64,000 nt of DNA, taken from positions 62,001-126,000 of the forward strand of contig UQHL01000002.1 of NCBI GenBank assembly GCA_900540805.1, in the 5' to 3' direction. Each line of letters begins with the position of its first letter. Position 1 is the stretch's first letter. The stretch is from an uncultured Eubacteriales bacterium (GTDB lineage: Bacteria; Bacillota; Clostridia; Christensenellales; Borkfalkiaceae). The notes beneath the pieces are model-generated. The model searched no databases and had not been told where the DNA came from. It worked only from the letters and a program-made list of their open reading frames with translations. A program made the translations under genes and the position numbers. Positions 21,715 through 30,867 of this stretch are shown piece after piece.

Positions 21715-22853
21715 ACGTCTCCCCCTCCCGTTCGGTTACGGCGATCGTCTGCGCGGCGGGCAAAGGCGAGCGCGCGGGGTTTGCCAAAAATAAGCTTCTC
21801 GAGCGTATAAACGGAAAAACCGTCCTCGAGCGCACCCTTTCCGCCTTCGATTTTTCCGCCGTGACGGAAATCCTCGTCACAGCCTCGCAGGCCGACTTTG
21901 CCGAAATTTCCGCGCTCTGCGGCAGGTTCCCCCGCACGCGGGCGGTGCTTGGCGGAAACACCCGCTTTCAATCGGTGTTCAACGCCCTCAGGCAAGCTTC
22001 GGGCGAGCTGGTGCTGGTGCACGACGGAGCCCGCCCTTTCGTCAAAACGGAGACGATTTTGGGCTGTATCGCCAGCGTTCTGCAATACGGAAGCGGCGTT
22101 TGCGCCGTGCCCGCCGTGGATACGATCGCCCTGACGGACGGCGCGGGAAAAATAGCGGAAGTCCCGCCCCGCAAGGACGCCTTCGCCCTCCAGACCCCGC
22201 AGGGCTTTTACACCGCGGAGCTTCTTTCCGCATACGAAAAAGCCGCCGCGGAAAAGAGCGGCGGTTATACGGACGATTCCTCCGTGTTTGCGGCGTTTGT
22301 CGGCAGGCCTCGCATATGCGCGGGCGCGCGCGATAATATAAAACTAACCTACGCGGAAGATTTCAAAGACAATTTTGCGCGGGTCGGGTTCGGCGTGGAT
22401 ACGCACGCTTTCGGCAGAGCAACCGATTTCGTCATGCTCGGCGGCGTAAAAGTCCCCTCCGACAGCGGACTCATCGCCCACAGCGACGGAGACGTCCTCG
22501 CGCACGCCGTCATGGACGCCATGCTCTCCGCCGCGGGCCTGAAAGACATAGGCTATTATTTCCCCGACAAGGACGAAAAATGGCGGAATGCGGACTCTAT
22601 GAAAATGCTGGTGGCGGTAAAGGAACTGATTGCGGCGAAAGGCTTCGCGGTGAAAAATCTATCCGTCGCGGTGCAGGCGGAACGGCCTCGCCTGGCCGCG
22701 TACATAGACGCGATCAGGCAGTCTCTGGCGGCGGCGCTGGAAATCGGCCCGCCCGCCGTGGGCGTGTCCGCGGGCACCAACGAAGGCCTCGGGTACGTCG
22801 GGGAAGGCAAAGGAATCACCGTAAGCGCCTATGTTCTGCTGAAAGGAGTTTAA
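21711..22853 (+). CDS. ispDF: Bifunctional IspD/IspF, methylerythritol phosphate pathway
   Basis: About 380 residues. The N-terminal half is the IspD cytidylyltransferase (AAGKGERAGFAKNK nucleotide loop; VHDGARPF), the C-terminal half is the IspF cyclase (GFGVDTHAF and HSDGDVLAHAVMDA metal site). Together they catalyse two non-consecutive steps of isoprenoid precursor synthesis; in bacteria with the fusion, IspE is separate. The TTG at 21711 overlaps the rqcP stop (TTGA) and follows GAGGTG by five bases, so it is preferred to the ATG at 21651 inside rqcP. Confidence 0.95.
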   Translation: MNVSPSRSVTAIVCAAGKGERAGFAKNKLLERINGKTVLERTLSAFDFSAVTEILVTASQADFAEISALCGRFPRTRAVLGGNTRFQSVFNALRQASGELVLVHDGARPFVKTETILGCIASVLQYGSGVCAVPAVDTIALTDGAGKIAEVPPRKDAFALQTPQGFYTAELLSAYEKAAAEKSGGYTDDSSVFAAFVGRPRICAGARDNIKLTYAEDFKDNFARVGFGVDTHAFGRATDFVMLGGVKVPSDSGLIAHSDGDVLAHAVMDAMLSAAGLKDIGYYFPDKDEKWRNADSMKMLVAVKELIAAKGFAVKNLSVAVQAERPRLAAYIDAIRQSLAAALEIGPPAVGVSAGTNEGLGYVGEGKGITVSAYVLLKGV

Positions 22854-22856
22854 TTT

Positions 22857-24263
22857 ATGGCTATATCAAAAGCGCCCTCGTCGCAGTTTGTCTGCACCGA
22901 ATGCGGCTACGCCGCGCCCAAATGGCTGGGCAAATGCCCCGGGTGCGGCAATTTCAACACCATGCAGGAGGAGCTTGTAAAGCCTGCGGAAAGCGCGAAA
23001 CGCTCCTCCCGCCCCGCCTTGTCGGACATGGGCGGCGGAACGCGCGCCGTTCCCCTTTCCAAAGTCGGGTACGAAAAATTTAAGCGGATTTCCTCGGGCA
23101 TAGGCGAATTTGACACCGTGCTGGGCGGCGGAATCGTGCGCGGTTCGTTGGTTTTGCTGGGCGGCGACCCCGGTATCGGCAAAAGCACGCTTTTGACGCA
23201 GGTTTCCGCGCATCTGGCGCAGGATCGCCCCGTCCTCTACGTGTCCGCCGAGGAGAGCTGTTCGCAGGTAAAAATGCGGTGCGAGCGGCTGGGTCTCGAC
23301 TCGGATAACCTTTTATTGTTAAACGAAACCTGCCTCGAGGACATCGAGGCCAGCCTTTCGGACGCGGAATTTGTCGTGATCGACTCGGTACAGGCGATTT
23401 ATACCGAAGCGCTTTCGTCGGCGGCGGGAAGCGTCGGGCAGGTGCGGGAATGCGCCGCGCGGCTGATGCGGATTGCGAAATCGCGCGGGATTACGTTTTT
23501 TATCATCGGACACGTGACCAAGGAAGGCGCGCTGGCGGGGCCGAAGGTGCTGGAGCATATTATGGATACCGTCCTCTATTTCGAGGGCCAGCAGGAGGAA
23601 AATTTCAAACTTCTGCGCGCGGTGAAAAATCGTTTCGGTTCGGTGCAGGAGGTAGGCGTGTTCGAGATGACCGAAACGGGAATAAAAAGCGTTTCGGATT
23701 ATTCGGAGTTATTTTTGTCCGAAAGCAGAGGCACGGCGGCGGGTTCGGCCGTCACGCCGTCGGAGAGCGGCAACCGATGTATGACGGTGGAAATTCAGAC
23801 TTTGATTTCCAAAACCTCGTACGGTCTGCCGCGGCGCATGACGCTGGGCATCGATTATAATAAGCTGGTGGTGTTGATCGCGGTGCTCGAAAAGCGATGC
23901 GGAATCCCCTTTTACACGTCCGACGTGTATATGAACGCCATGGGCGGAATCAAGCTGGGCGAGCCGTCCGTGGATCTTGCGGTGTGCGCGGCGCTTGCCA
24001 GCGCGGCGAGCGACGTACCGATTGACAAATATACCGCTGTTTTCGGGGAAGTGGGGCTGACGGGCGAAGTGCGGTCGGTGACGTACGCCGAAAAGCGGGT
24101 GAACGAATGTATCAAAACGGGCTTTAAGACCGTGGTTTTGCCCGCGAAAAACATGAAAACCTGCGAAAAATTTAAGGACAAAATTCAGCTTGTGCCCGTA
24201 AATTATGTCAATCAAATGGTAAAAGCCCTAAATTTGCGCTCCCCCTTTAATCCTCAGGCGTAA
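22857..24263 (+). CDS. radA: DNA repair protein RadA
   Basis: 468 residues. It has a four-Cys zinc finger at C13, C16, C27 and C30, a RecA-type ATPase with Walker A GGDPGIGKST at about 98-107, the RadA-specific KNRFG motif, and a C-terminal Lon-like fold. RadA/Sms drives branch migration of recombination intermediates. It starts 3 bases after the ispDF stop. The 3' end overlaps the convergent small gene 24247-24516 by 17 bases, which marks the boundary of the accessory patch. Confidence 0.97.
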   Translation: MAISKAPSSQFVCTECGYAAPKWLGKCPGCGNFNTMQEELVKPAESAKRSSRPALSDMGGGTRAVPLSKVGYEKFKRISSGIGEFDTVLGGGIVRGSLVLLGGDPGIGKSTLLTQVSAHLAQDRPVLYVSAEESCSQVKMRCERLGLDSDNLLLLNETCLEDIEASLSDAEFVVIDSVQAIYTEALSSAAGSVGQVRECAARLMRIAKSRGITFFIIGHVTKEGALAGPKVLEHIMDTVLYFEGQQEENFKLLRAVKNRFGSVQEVGVFEMTETGIKSVSDYSELFLSESRGTAAGSAVTPSESGNRCMTVEIQTLISKTSYGLPRRMTLGIDYNKLVVLIAVLEKRCGIPFYTSDVYMNAMGGIKLGEPSVDLAVCAALASAASDVPIDKYTAVFGEVGLTGEVRSVTYAEKRVNECIKTGFKTVVLPAKNMKTCEKFKDKIQLVPVNYVNQMVKALNLRSPFNPQA

Positions 24264-24516
24264 CCTCTTTCAAAGTTTGTAAAAATCCTGCTACCACTTC
24301 AGAATAAGTATCCATATACTTGTCGATAAAAAGTTTATTTATATTAATTTCAAAAAAAGACATTTTTACCCGAAAATGTTTGCATTGTTTGCCCGTCTCA
24401 TAACGTTTTATCCCGTCTTTCCACCCGCACTCTCCATGCGGGCTTTTTTCATAACCGTTTTCCGTCTTTATATAGTGAGCACGATAATTTTGACATTGTT
24501 CACAAGGATTTTTCAT
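24247..24516 (-). CDS. Small Cys-rich protein, paralogue 1
   Basis: 89 residues, no known family. The N-terminal half has CxxC then YRAHYIK, HGECG and CKHF, which suggests a small zinc-ribbon-like unit; the C-terminal half is a predicted helix. It shares the scaffold C-x(2-4)-Y-x-x-HYIK-x(3)-G-F/Y ... G-x-C ... C-K-x-F with the gene at 24531-24833 and with the broken copy at 25325-25592. A clear GGAG lies 7 bases before ATG. AT-rich compared with radA, so probably acquired. Confidence 0.65.
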   Translation of the reverse strand: MKNPCEQCQNYRAHYIKTENGYEKSPHGECGWKDGIKRYETGKQCKHFRVKMSFFEININKLFIDKYMDTYSEVVAGFLQTLKEVTPED

Positions 24517-24530
24517 AAATATCTCCGTGA

Positions 24531-24833
24531 TTATTTTCTTTCATTTTTGTATGCAGCTAATATATTCAGCAACTCTTCCGTATTTTTCAAAAGGTCATTT
24601 CTGCACCTTTTACAAAATTTTTCTTTTGCTTCCTGCCATTTGTCAACATTTTCCATTTCAAAGAGCTTACATATATTTTTATCGCCATCAATCAATATCC
24701 CGTTCCTTTCATGCAGAGAACAATGTCCTGCTTCACAATATCTAAATCCACCTTCCCTCTTTATATAATGAGGAATATAATGCTCGCAAATTCCTTCTTT
24801 TTTGTCACAATTTGTTTCAGTTATTTTTTTCAT
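24531..24833 (-). CDS. Small Cys-rich protein, paralogue 2
   Basis: 100 residues. Cysteines lie in CEHYIPHYIK, YCEAGHC and CKLFE, followed by a Lys/Glu-rich helical region with FCKRC and KNTEELLNIL. It is a paralogue of the genes on either side. A TATAAT (24864-24869, minus strand) lies about 30 bp before ATG, and GGGAAGGG serves as the ribosome site. Function unknown; the Cys/His layout suggests metal binding. It heads a two-gene minus-strand unit with 24247-24516. Confidence 0.7.
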   Translation of the reverse strand: MKKITETNCDKKEGICEHYIPHYIKREGGFRYCEAGHCSLHERNGILIDGDKNICKLFEMENVDKWQEAKEKFCKRCRNDLLKNTEELLNILAAYKNERK

Positions 24834-24904
24834 AGCTTAGCCCTTCCCAAATTTTCTGTTCCCATTATACCACAAAACTTTTATTAAATTAAATTATATA
24901 TCTC

Positions 24905-24955
24905 TTAGACAACCAATTGACGTCTAATAGCTGTTAATTGGCTGTCAATTAGATG
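24905..24955. promoter_or_regulatory. Nested inverted repeats (putative operator) before the RHH gene
   Basis: Several overlapping perfect inverted repeats: TTAGAC/GTCTAA (24905-24927), AATTGAC/GTCAATT (24915-24950), CCAATT/AATTGG (24913-24941) and TCTAAT/ATTAGA (24923-24953). They sit between the divergent Cys-rich gene and the ribbon-helix-helix gene, where an autoregulatory operator would be expected. Confidence 0.5.
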
Positions 24956-25027
24956 GACTCCCCCTTTTTTGAAAGTTTTTTTGCTATACTTATAGAGATA
25001 AAAAAATAAATGAATTAGGTATATTGT

Positions 25028-25228
25028 ATGGCAAAAAAATATCCTCAATTCCCGCTTAAAATCGATCCTAATTATTTAGATAAAATGAAATATATAGCCA
25101 ATGAAAACGGACGTTCGACAAATAAAGAAATAGAACAACTCATTATCAGATATATTAAGGAATATGAAAAGACTTACGGGGAAATAGAAAAAGAAGATAT
25201 CGAATATTTTTTCAAGTCCTTGGGCTAA
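25028..25228 (+). CDS. Arc-type ribbon-helix-helix DNA-binding protein
   Basis: 66 residues: a short strand (FPLKID), two helices (NYLDKMKYIANENG; STNKEIEQLIIRYIKEYEKTYG) and an acidic end. This is the Arc/MetJ fold, whose dimers read DNA through the strand pair. The inverted repeats 75-120 bp upstream are likely targets. Ribosome site weak (AGGT). It may control the divergent Cys-rich genes and itself. Confidence 0.75.
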   Translation: MAKKYPQFPLKIDPNYLDKMKYIANENGRSTNKEIEQLIIRYIKEYEKTYGEIEKEDIEYFFKSLG

Positions 25229-25324
25229 ATTATGAAGCAGAAACGCTCTCGCCATACAAGAAGATATTGACAGAATGTATAATTCCGACTATTAAAAAAC
25301 GCAAGGAAACTTTCCGCGCGTTTT

Positions 25325-25592
25325 TTAATTCCCCAACAGCTTTAGCAATTCTTCCGTATTTTTCAAAAGTTCCGCTCTGCATTTCTTGCGGCGTTCCCGT
25401 TGTTTTTTCAGATATTCTGCCATATCTTGCGCCTCGAAACATTCGTAAATCTTTTTATCCTCGTCAATCAATACGCCTTCCTTTTTCTGCAATTTACAGT
25501 GCCCCCCTGCACGTAATAAACGAATTTCCTACCTTTACATAATGAGGCACGTAATATTTGCAGCTTCCCTCTTTGTTTTCTATATTTTTCAT
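25325..25592 (-). pseudogene. Frameshifted third copy of the small Cys-rich gene
   Basis: From an ATG at 25592 with a strong GGAGG, the frame reads as far as a Cys-Arg-Gly-Gly, then hits a stop at a run of six G (25502-25507 on the complementary strand). In another frame the paralogue pattern resumes (GHCKL, GVLIDEDKK, YECFEAQD, KNTEELLKLL) and ends at 25325. Adding two G, or removing one, restores one frame, and two added G would keep the paralogue spacing. So it is a recently broken gene, or a phase-variable one that is off. Confidence 0.7.
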
Positions 25593-25667
25593 AATACCTC
25601 CTATAATAACAATTTTATTATAGCACTAATTTAACGTAGCGTCAATGATTTTACTACGATTACTTAA

Positions 25668-25679
25668 TATAATTATATC
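25668..25679 (+). promoter_or_regulatory. Minus-10 element giving a leaderless XRE mRNA
   Basis: TATAAT at 25668-25673 lies exactly 6 bases before the ATG at 25680, which would put the transcription start on the A of ATG. No Shine-Dalgarno is present. The -35 box is weak. The same geometry is seen at the XRE genes 52186-52398 and 52508-52720. Confidence 0.6.
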
Positions 25680-25883
25680 ATGAAAGAATTTCCCGAAAGA
25701 CTAAAATATTTGAGAGCAGAAAAAGGTCTTTCTGCAAAAGCATTAGGAAAAGAGATCGGGGTAAGCGACGCGGCCATTATTAATTGGGAAAATGGTGTTC
25801 ACGATATTAAAGGCGAATATTTGATACGGCTTGCAAAATTTTTTGATGTTACTACCGATTACTTATTAGGTTTAGAGAATTAA
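25680..25883 (+). CDS. XRE-family HTH regulator
   Basis: 67 residues consisting of one HTH domain: RLKYLRAEKGLSAKALGKEIGVSDAAIINWENG, then KFFDVTTDYLLGLEN, as in phage-type and SinR-like repressors. It closes the AT-rich accessory patch and converges with the lipase-like gene across a terminator. Target unknown; self-control or control of the Cys-rich genes is possible. Confidence 0.85.
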   Translation: MKEFPERLKYLRAEKGLSAKALGKEIGVSDAAIINWENGVHDIKGEYLIRLAKFFDVTTDYLLGLEN

Positions 25884-25902
25884 ATTTAGTCATACTGAGT
25901 TC

Positions 25903-25943
25903 AAAAACGGGCCTGACGCTACAAAGCGCCAAGCCCGTTTTTT
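25903..25943. terminator. Bidirectional terminator
   Basis: CGGGC/GCCCG outer stem with an inner GCGCT-like stem, flanked by A5 and T6, between convergent genes (XRE stop 25883, lipase-like stop 25942). Confidence 0.85.
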
Positions 25944-27105
25944 ATTCTTTTTCGGCGGCTTCCTCTTCTGTGGCCGCCGCTTTTTTTGCCGTTTTCTTGC
26001 CTTTACGCACCCGCTTTTTTATGCGGCGCATGTTCTCTTTGCCATAACGCACAAACTGCTTTAGGCTCTCCTTGAAAAAATGGCGTTCCTCATCTTCCAA
26101 ATCGCGGTAACGCCCTTTCGCCGCGCGCAGTTCCTCCACGGGCCGCACACGATAATCCACCAGCGTCACCCCGTCGTCCGCGCCCAATATATGAAAAAGC
26201 AAATCCACAAAATGCGGCCGCTTTTCCTCCAGCGAGTTAAGCCACGCCTTAATCGTCACATCGAAAAAATCCGAGCTGCTCGACTTCGTCGAAACGCTTT
26301 TGAACGTTCCGTCCCGTTTCAGCGCCCAATTGTACGGGTCGTGCTGCAAAATAAGTATTCCCCGACATTTCACTATTTTCAGCTTGTCGTCATGGTGCAA
26401 AAGCATACCGACCAAATCGTTCCACGGAATCAGCTTCTGCACCCGATCGGCGACGGCGAGATATTTTTCCGTATGATATACGTCCTGCAAAAATCCCGGG
26501 CCGTCGTGATTAAACACCCCGATAATCCGTTTGCGGACGGCGTCCCTGCAATTCATAGCGGCATACACCGCCAGATTGCCGCCCTTCGAATGTCCCCCCA
26601 CGTACAGCCCGCCTTTCGTCCGCGCCGCCACGGCGTTGAGATACGCCACCGCGTCCGCCTGCGCGGGAATTTCCTCGAGATAGGACATTTTGAAATTCTC
26701 TTTCCAACCCAGCAAAGTAAGATCGGTGCCGCGAAAACACACGTAAGCCTTTCCGTCGGGCAAAAAACAGGTGATTGCGGCAAACTGCTCGACAATGCCG
26801 TGATCGGCTATCGCCCGATAATATCCCAGCTCCATGTCGCAGAAGCGGGGGCAGGTAAGCAACAATCGCCAAAGCTTTTTGTTCGGCCCCGGATCCATCG
26901 TGTTTACGATCAGTCGGTTTAACACAAATTCCGATTTCAGCTTGCGGATAGGCACGGGCTTCTTTTTCTCCTTGAGATCGGGAATCAACCCGTCAAACAT
27001 GAGATAGGACAACGACGAAAAAATCAGACTGTCCACGTCGTTGAACGGCTTTTCCTCAAGCGTATATTTTCCGTATTTTTTCAAATAGTATAGTATGTTT
27101 TTCAT
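25942..27105 (-). CDS. DUF2974 (Mbeg1-like) alpha/beta hydrolase
   Basis: 387 residues. The nucleophile elbow is GHSKGGNLAVYAA (variant of GxSxG), preceded by CFRGTDLTLLGWKENF, the oxyanion-strand segment of lipase class 3-like folds. The C-terminus is Lys/Ala/Glu rich and basic. Members are annotated as Mbeg1-like or DUF2974; the substrate is unknown. Last gene of the purA-dapF-pyrG-dapL run, 39 bases after dapL. Cytoplasmic by sequence. Confidence 0.85.
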   Translation of the reverse strand: MKNILYYLKKYGKYTLEEKPFNDVDSLIFSSLSYLMFDGLIPDLKEKKKPVPIRKLKSEFVLNRLIVNTMDPGPNKKLWRLLLTCPRFCDMELGYYRAIADHGIVEQFAAITCFLPDGKAYVCFRGTDLTLLGWKENFKMSYLEEIPAQADAVAYLNAVAARTKGGLYVGGHSKGGNLAVYAAMNCRDAVRKRIIGVFNHDGPGFLQDVYHTEKYLAVADRVQKLIPWNDLVGMLLHHDDKLKIVKCRGILILQHDPYNWALKRDGTFKSVSTKSSSSDFFDVTIKAWLNSLEEKRPHFVDLLFHILGADDGVTLVDYRVRPVEELRAAKGRYRDLEDEERHFFKESLKQFVRYGKENMRRIKKRVRKGKKTAKKAAATEEEAAEKE

Positions 27106-27144
27106 CGGAACCCCGCCTTTGCGCCGTCGGTATTCCTTCGCGCT

Positions 27145-28326
27145 TTATTTTTTCAAAAGTCTCTCAATCCTTTCGCACGCTTCCTTCGTCGTCTCTCTGC
27201 TTCCGAATGCCGTGAGGCGGAAATAGCCCTCGCCGTTGCGGCCGAACCCGCTCCCCGGCGTGCCCACTACCTGCGCTTCGTTTAATAAATAATCGAAAAA
27301 TTCCCAGCTTTTCATTCCGTCGGGACATTTCAGCCAGATATAGGGCGAATTTTTACCACCCGTATAGGAAATTCCGCAATTTTCCATACACGCCGCGATG
27401 ATACGCGCGTTTTCGCGGTAGAAAGCGAGATTTTTCCCGATCTGCCTTTCCCCCTCCTCGGTGAAAACCGCCGCCGCGCCCCTTTGCACCACGTACGAAA
27501 CGCCGTTCGTCTTGGTGGATTGACGGCGATACCACATATCCTTTAACGAAACGCCGCCTACGACCAGCGTGGACGGAACCACGGTATATCCGCACCTGGT
27601 GCCCGTAAATCCCGCCGTCTTGGAAAAAGAACAAAATTCGACGGCGCATTTTTCCGCGCCCTCGGCCTCGTAAATGCTGCGCGCCGCGCCGTCCTGCGCG
27701 AAACACTCGTACGCCGCGTCGTACAAAATGACGGCGTTCTTTTTCAGCGCGTAAGCGACCCATTTTTCGAGCTGAGCCTTGGTATAGGCCGCGCCCGTGG
27801 GGTTATTGGGGGAGCAAAGATAGATAATGTCCGCGTCCGTTTCTTCGTCGGGCAGGGGCAAAAACCCGTTTTCCGCCGTCGCGGCGGCATAGACGATTTT
27901 TCTGCCCGCCATAATATTGCTATCTACATACACGGGATAGACGGGATCGGGCACCAGCACCGTATTGTCTTTATCGAAAATCTCCAGAATGTTGCCGCAG
28001 TCCGACTTTGCCCCGTCGGAGACGAAAATATCCGCCGCATCGACTTTTACGCCGTGGCGGGCGTAGTAATCCCGAATGTTATTTCTCAAAAATTCGTATC
28101 CCTCATATGGGCCGTAGCCCTTGAACGTCTCCTTGACGCCCATTTCGTCAACGGCCGCATGCATGGCCGCAATCACTGCGGGGACAAGCGGAAGGGTCAC
28201 GTCGCCGATACTTAATTTCAGCACCTTTTTATCGGGGTGGGCGGCCGCGTATTCCGCAGACTTTTGCGCCACCGTGGCAAACAGATAACTTTCGGTAAGC
28301 TCGAAATAATGTCCGTTGAATTTCAT
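27145..28326 (-). CDS. dapL: LL-diaminopimelate aminotransferase
   Basis: 393 residues, fold-type I aminotransferase. The PLP lysine is in FCSFSKTAGFTGTRCGY; earlier motifs include YGPYEGYEFLR and the substrate loop SDGAKSDCGNI that is typical of DapL. It makes LL-DAP directly from tetrahydrodipicolinate and glutamate, bypassing succinylated or acetylated intermediates. DapF in the same operon then makes meso-DAP for lysine and peptidoglycan. It starts 7 bases after the pyrG stop. Confidence 0.96.
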   Translation of the reverse strand: MKFNGHYFELTESYLFATVAQKSAEYAAAHPDKKVLKLSIGDVTLPLVPAVIAAMHAAVDEMGVKETFKGYGPYEGYEFLRNNIRDYYARHGVKVDAADIFVSDGAKSDCGNILEIFDKDNTVLVPDPVYPVYVDSNIMAGRKIVYAAATAENGFLPLPDEETDADIIYLCSPNNPTGAAYTKAQLEKWVAYALKKNAVILYDAAYECFAQDGAARSIYEAEGAEKCAVEFCSFSKTAGFTGTRCGYTVVPSTLVVGGVSLKDMWYRRQSTKTNGVSYVVQRGAAAVFTEEGERQIGKNLAFYRENARIIAACMENCGISYTGGKNSPYIWLKCPDGMKSWEFFDYLLNEAQVVGTPGSGFGRNGEGYFRLTAFGSRETTKEACERIERLLKK

Positions 28327-28332
28327 AAAAAT

Positions 28333-29937
28333 TTATTTCCTTTTTTCCATATAGGTGACCGCGCTTTTGATAAATTCGCGGAAAATCGGCTGCGCGCCGT
28401 TGGGACGGGATTTGAATTCGGGGTGGAACTGCACGCCGATATAGAAATCGTCCGCGGGATACTCGATCGCTTCGCAAAGCTGCCCGTCGGGAGACGTTCC
28501 CGCAATCAGCATGCCCTTTTCCTCAAATTGCTTGCGATAATCGTTGTTAAATTCGAAGCGGTGACGGTGGCGCTCCGCAATCTCCTCGGCCGCGTAGGCG
28601 CGTTTCATAATCGGCCCGAGCACCTTGCAGGGATACGCGCCGAGACGCATGGTACCGCCCATCTTTACGCCGTATTGGTCGGGCATGAGGTCGATGACGT
28701 GGTGCGCGCTTTCGGGGTCGAACTCCGACGAGTTGGCGTCGCGGTAACCCAGCACGTTGCGCGCAAATTCGATCGCCGCAATCTGCATGCCGAGACAGAT
28801 TCCGAAATAGGGAATATTGTTTTCACGCGCGTATTGCGCCGCGAGAATCATGCCCTCGATACCGCGGTTGCCGAAGCCGCCGGGAATAATAATTCCGTCA
28901 ACGCCGTGCAATTTTTCCGACATGTTTTCCTTGGTGAGAAATTCGGTATCCACCCATTCGATTTCGACTTTCGCGTCGTTTTCGTAACCGCCGTGCGCCA
29001 GCGCCTCCGCCACCGACAGGTAGGCGTCGTGCAGCTGCACGTACTTGCCGCAGAGCGCGATTTTCACCGTTTTGCTGCGCGCGTGTACGCGGCCGAGCAT
29101 TTCCGACCATTCGCTCATATCGATCTGCTTGGGGTCGAGGTGTAAAATTTTACACACCACCGTGGAAAAATTGCTTTTTTCCAGCATCAGCGGCGCTTCG
29201 TAAAGCACGGGAACGGTAAGGTTTTCGATACAGCATTCGGGCTCCACGTTGCAGAACATGGCGATTTTATCCTTCACGTACTGGGGCATGGGCTGATCGA
29301 CGCGGGCCATAATGATGTCGGGCGTAATCCCCATTCCCTGAAGCTCCTTGACGGAGTGCTGCGTGGGTTTGGATTTGAACTCGTCCGAGCCCGAAATATA
29401 CGGCACCAAGGTGACGTGAATGAAACAGCAGTTTTCCCTGCCGACCTCGCGCGCCACCTGGCGGATCGCCTCGATAAAGGGCTGGCTTTCGATATCGCCC
29501 GTCGTTCCGCCGATTTCCGTGATAACCACGTCCGCGTTCGACATTTTGCCCACGTTGTAAATAAACGTCTTGATCTCGTTGGTGATGTGCGGAATTACCT
29601 GCACCGTCTTGCCCAGATATTCGCCGCTCCGTTCCTTGTTCAAGACGTTCCAATACACCTTGCCCGTCGTAAGGTTCGAATATTTATTCAGATTTTCGTC
29701 GATAAAACGTTCGTAATGTCCGAGGTCGAGGTCGGTTTCCGCGCCGTCCTCTGTGACAAACACCTCGCCGTGCTGAAAGGGGCTCATCGTGCCGGGGTCG
29801 ATATTGATATAGGGGTCGAGTTTCTGCGACGCAACCTTATAGCCGCGCATTTTCAAAAGCCTGCCCAAGGACGCCGCCGTGATGCCCTTTCCCAGCCCCG
29901 ATACTACGCCGCCCGTCACAAAAATGTACTTTGTCAT
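28333..29937 (-). CDS. pyrG: CTP synthase
   Basis: 534 residues: an N-terminal synthetase with [16 protein letters not shown] and a C-terminal glutamine amidotransferase with the catalytic Cys in YFGICLGMQ and the His/Glu in QFHPEF. Converts UTP to CTP. It lies between dapF and dapL, with about 70 bases upstream that show no clear attenuator or promoter, so it is probably transcribed from purA. Confidence 0.98.
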   Translation of the reverse strand: MTKYIFVTGGVVSGLGKGITAASLGRLLKMRGYKVASQKLDPYINIDPGTMSPFQHGEVFVTEDGAETDLDLGHYERFIDENLNKYSNLTTGKVYWNVLNKERSGEYLGKTVQVIPHITNEIKTFIYNVGKMSNADVVITEIGGTTGDIESQPFIEAIRQVAREVGRENCCFIHVTLVPYISGSDEFKSKPTQHSVKELQGMGITPDIIMARVDQPMPQYVKDKIAMFCNVEPECCIENLTVPVLYEAPLMLEKSNFSTVVCKILHLDPKQIDMSEWSEMLGRVHARSKTVKIALCGKYVQLHDAYLSVAEALAHGGYENDAKVEIEWVDTEFLTKENMSEKLHGVDGIIIPGGFGNRGIEGMILAAQYARENNIPYFGICLGMQIAAIEFARNVLGYRDANSSEFDPESAHHVIDLMPDQYGVKMGGTMRLGAYPCKVLGPIMKRAYAAEEIAERHRHRFEFNNDYRKQFEEKGMLIAGTSPDGQLCEAIEYPADDFYIGVQFHPEFKSRPNGAQPIFREFIKSAVTYMEKRK

Positions 29938-30009
29938 GATTTTTCTTTATGCTCCCGTATGTGTTTTTATGCGTTTTTTTGAAAAATTTCTCTCTGTCCG
30001 TTTACGATC

Positions 30010-30855
30010 TCAAAGCTCGGCTTCGCCCGTAAATGCCAGCGCCGCCGCCCCCGTCATATACACCGTATCTTCCGCCCAGCGCACCGTCAGATCGCCGCCG
30101 CGCAGGCGTACCGTTATGTCGGCGTCTCTGTCGGCGAAACCGTTCAGCACCGCCGCCACCGCCGCCGCGCAAGCGCCCGTTCCGCACGCCCACGTCTCGC
30201 CGCTGCCGCGCTCCCAGACGCGCATTTTTATCTCGTTTTTTCCCAATACCTTTACAAATTCCGTATTCGTCCGTTCGGGAAAGATCGGCGCGTTTTCAAA
30301 CAGCGGCCCGATTTTTTCCGCCGCCCATTCGTCGGGGTCGGAAAACACCACGCAGTGCGGATTTCCCATCGAAACGCAGGTGATCGCGTACCTGTCCCCC
30401 GCGATCTCCGTTTCACGGTTCACAACGCGCCCCTCTTTTCCCCCGTCCAAAGTCACGGGGATTTTTTTTGCTAAAAGCTCGGGCGGGCCCATATCTACCC
30501 TGACGCGCCGCACCTTGCCCTCTTTCACAAACAGCTCCAGCGTCTTTATGCCGCTCAGCGTCTCTATCTTCAGGCTCGTTTTATCCGTCTTATGAAAATC
30601 GAACAGATATTTCCCGACGCAACGGATCGCGTTGCCGCACATTTTCCCCTCGCTACCGTCCGCGTTGAACATGCGCATTTTCGCGTCGGCAAGCTCGCTC
30701 GGGCAGATGAGCACGATTCCGTCCCCGCCGATCCCGAAGTGACGGTCGGACAGCTTCGCCGCCGCTTCTTCGGGATTTTCAAAGGGTTCCTCCAGGCAGT
30801 CGAAATAAATATAATCGTTTCCGATGCCGTGCATTTTATAAAAACGTCTCAACAT
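30010..30855 (-). CDS. dapF: Diaminopimelate epimerase
   Basis: 281 residues. The two catalytic cysteines are C73 (in KMCGNAIRC) and C224 (in TWACGTGAC). Converts LL-DAP to meso-DAP. Follows purA by 12 bases; with dapL two genes downstream it completes the aminotransferase route of lysine and peptidoglycan precursor synthesis. Confidence 0.97.
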   Translation of the reverse strand: MLRRFYKMHGIGNDYIYFDCLEEPFENPEEAAAKLSDRHFGIGGDGIVLICPSELADAKMRMFNADGSEGKMCGNAIRCVGKYLFDFHKTDKTSLKIETLSGIKTLELFVKEGKVRRVRVDMGPPELLAKKIPVTLDGGKEGRVVNRETEIAGDRYAITCVSMGNPHCVVFSDPDEWAAEKIGPLFENAPIFPERTNTEFVKVLGKNEIKMRVWERGSGETWACGTGACAAAVAAVLNGFADRDADITVRLRGGDLTVRWAEDTVYMTGAAALAFTGEAEL

Positions 30856-30867
30856 ATCCCAAAGCCG

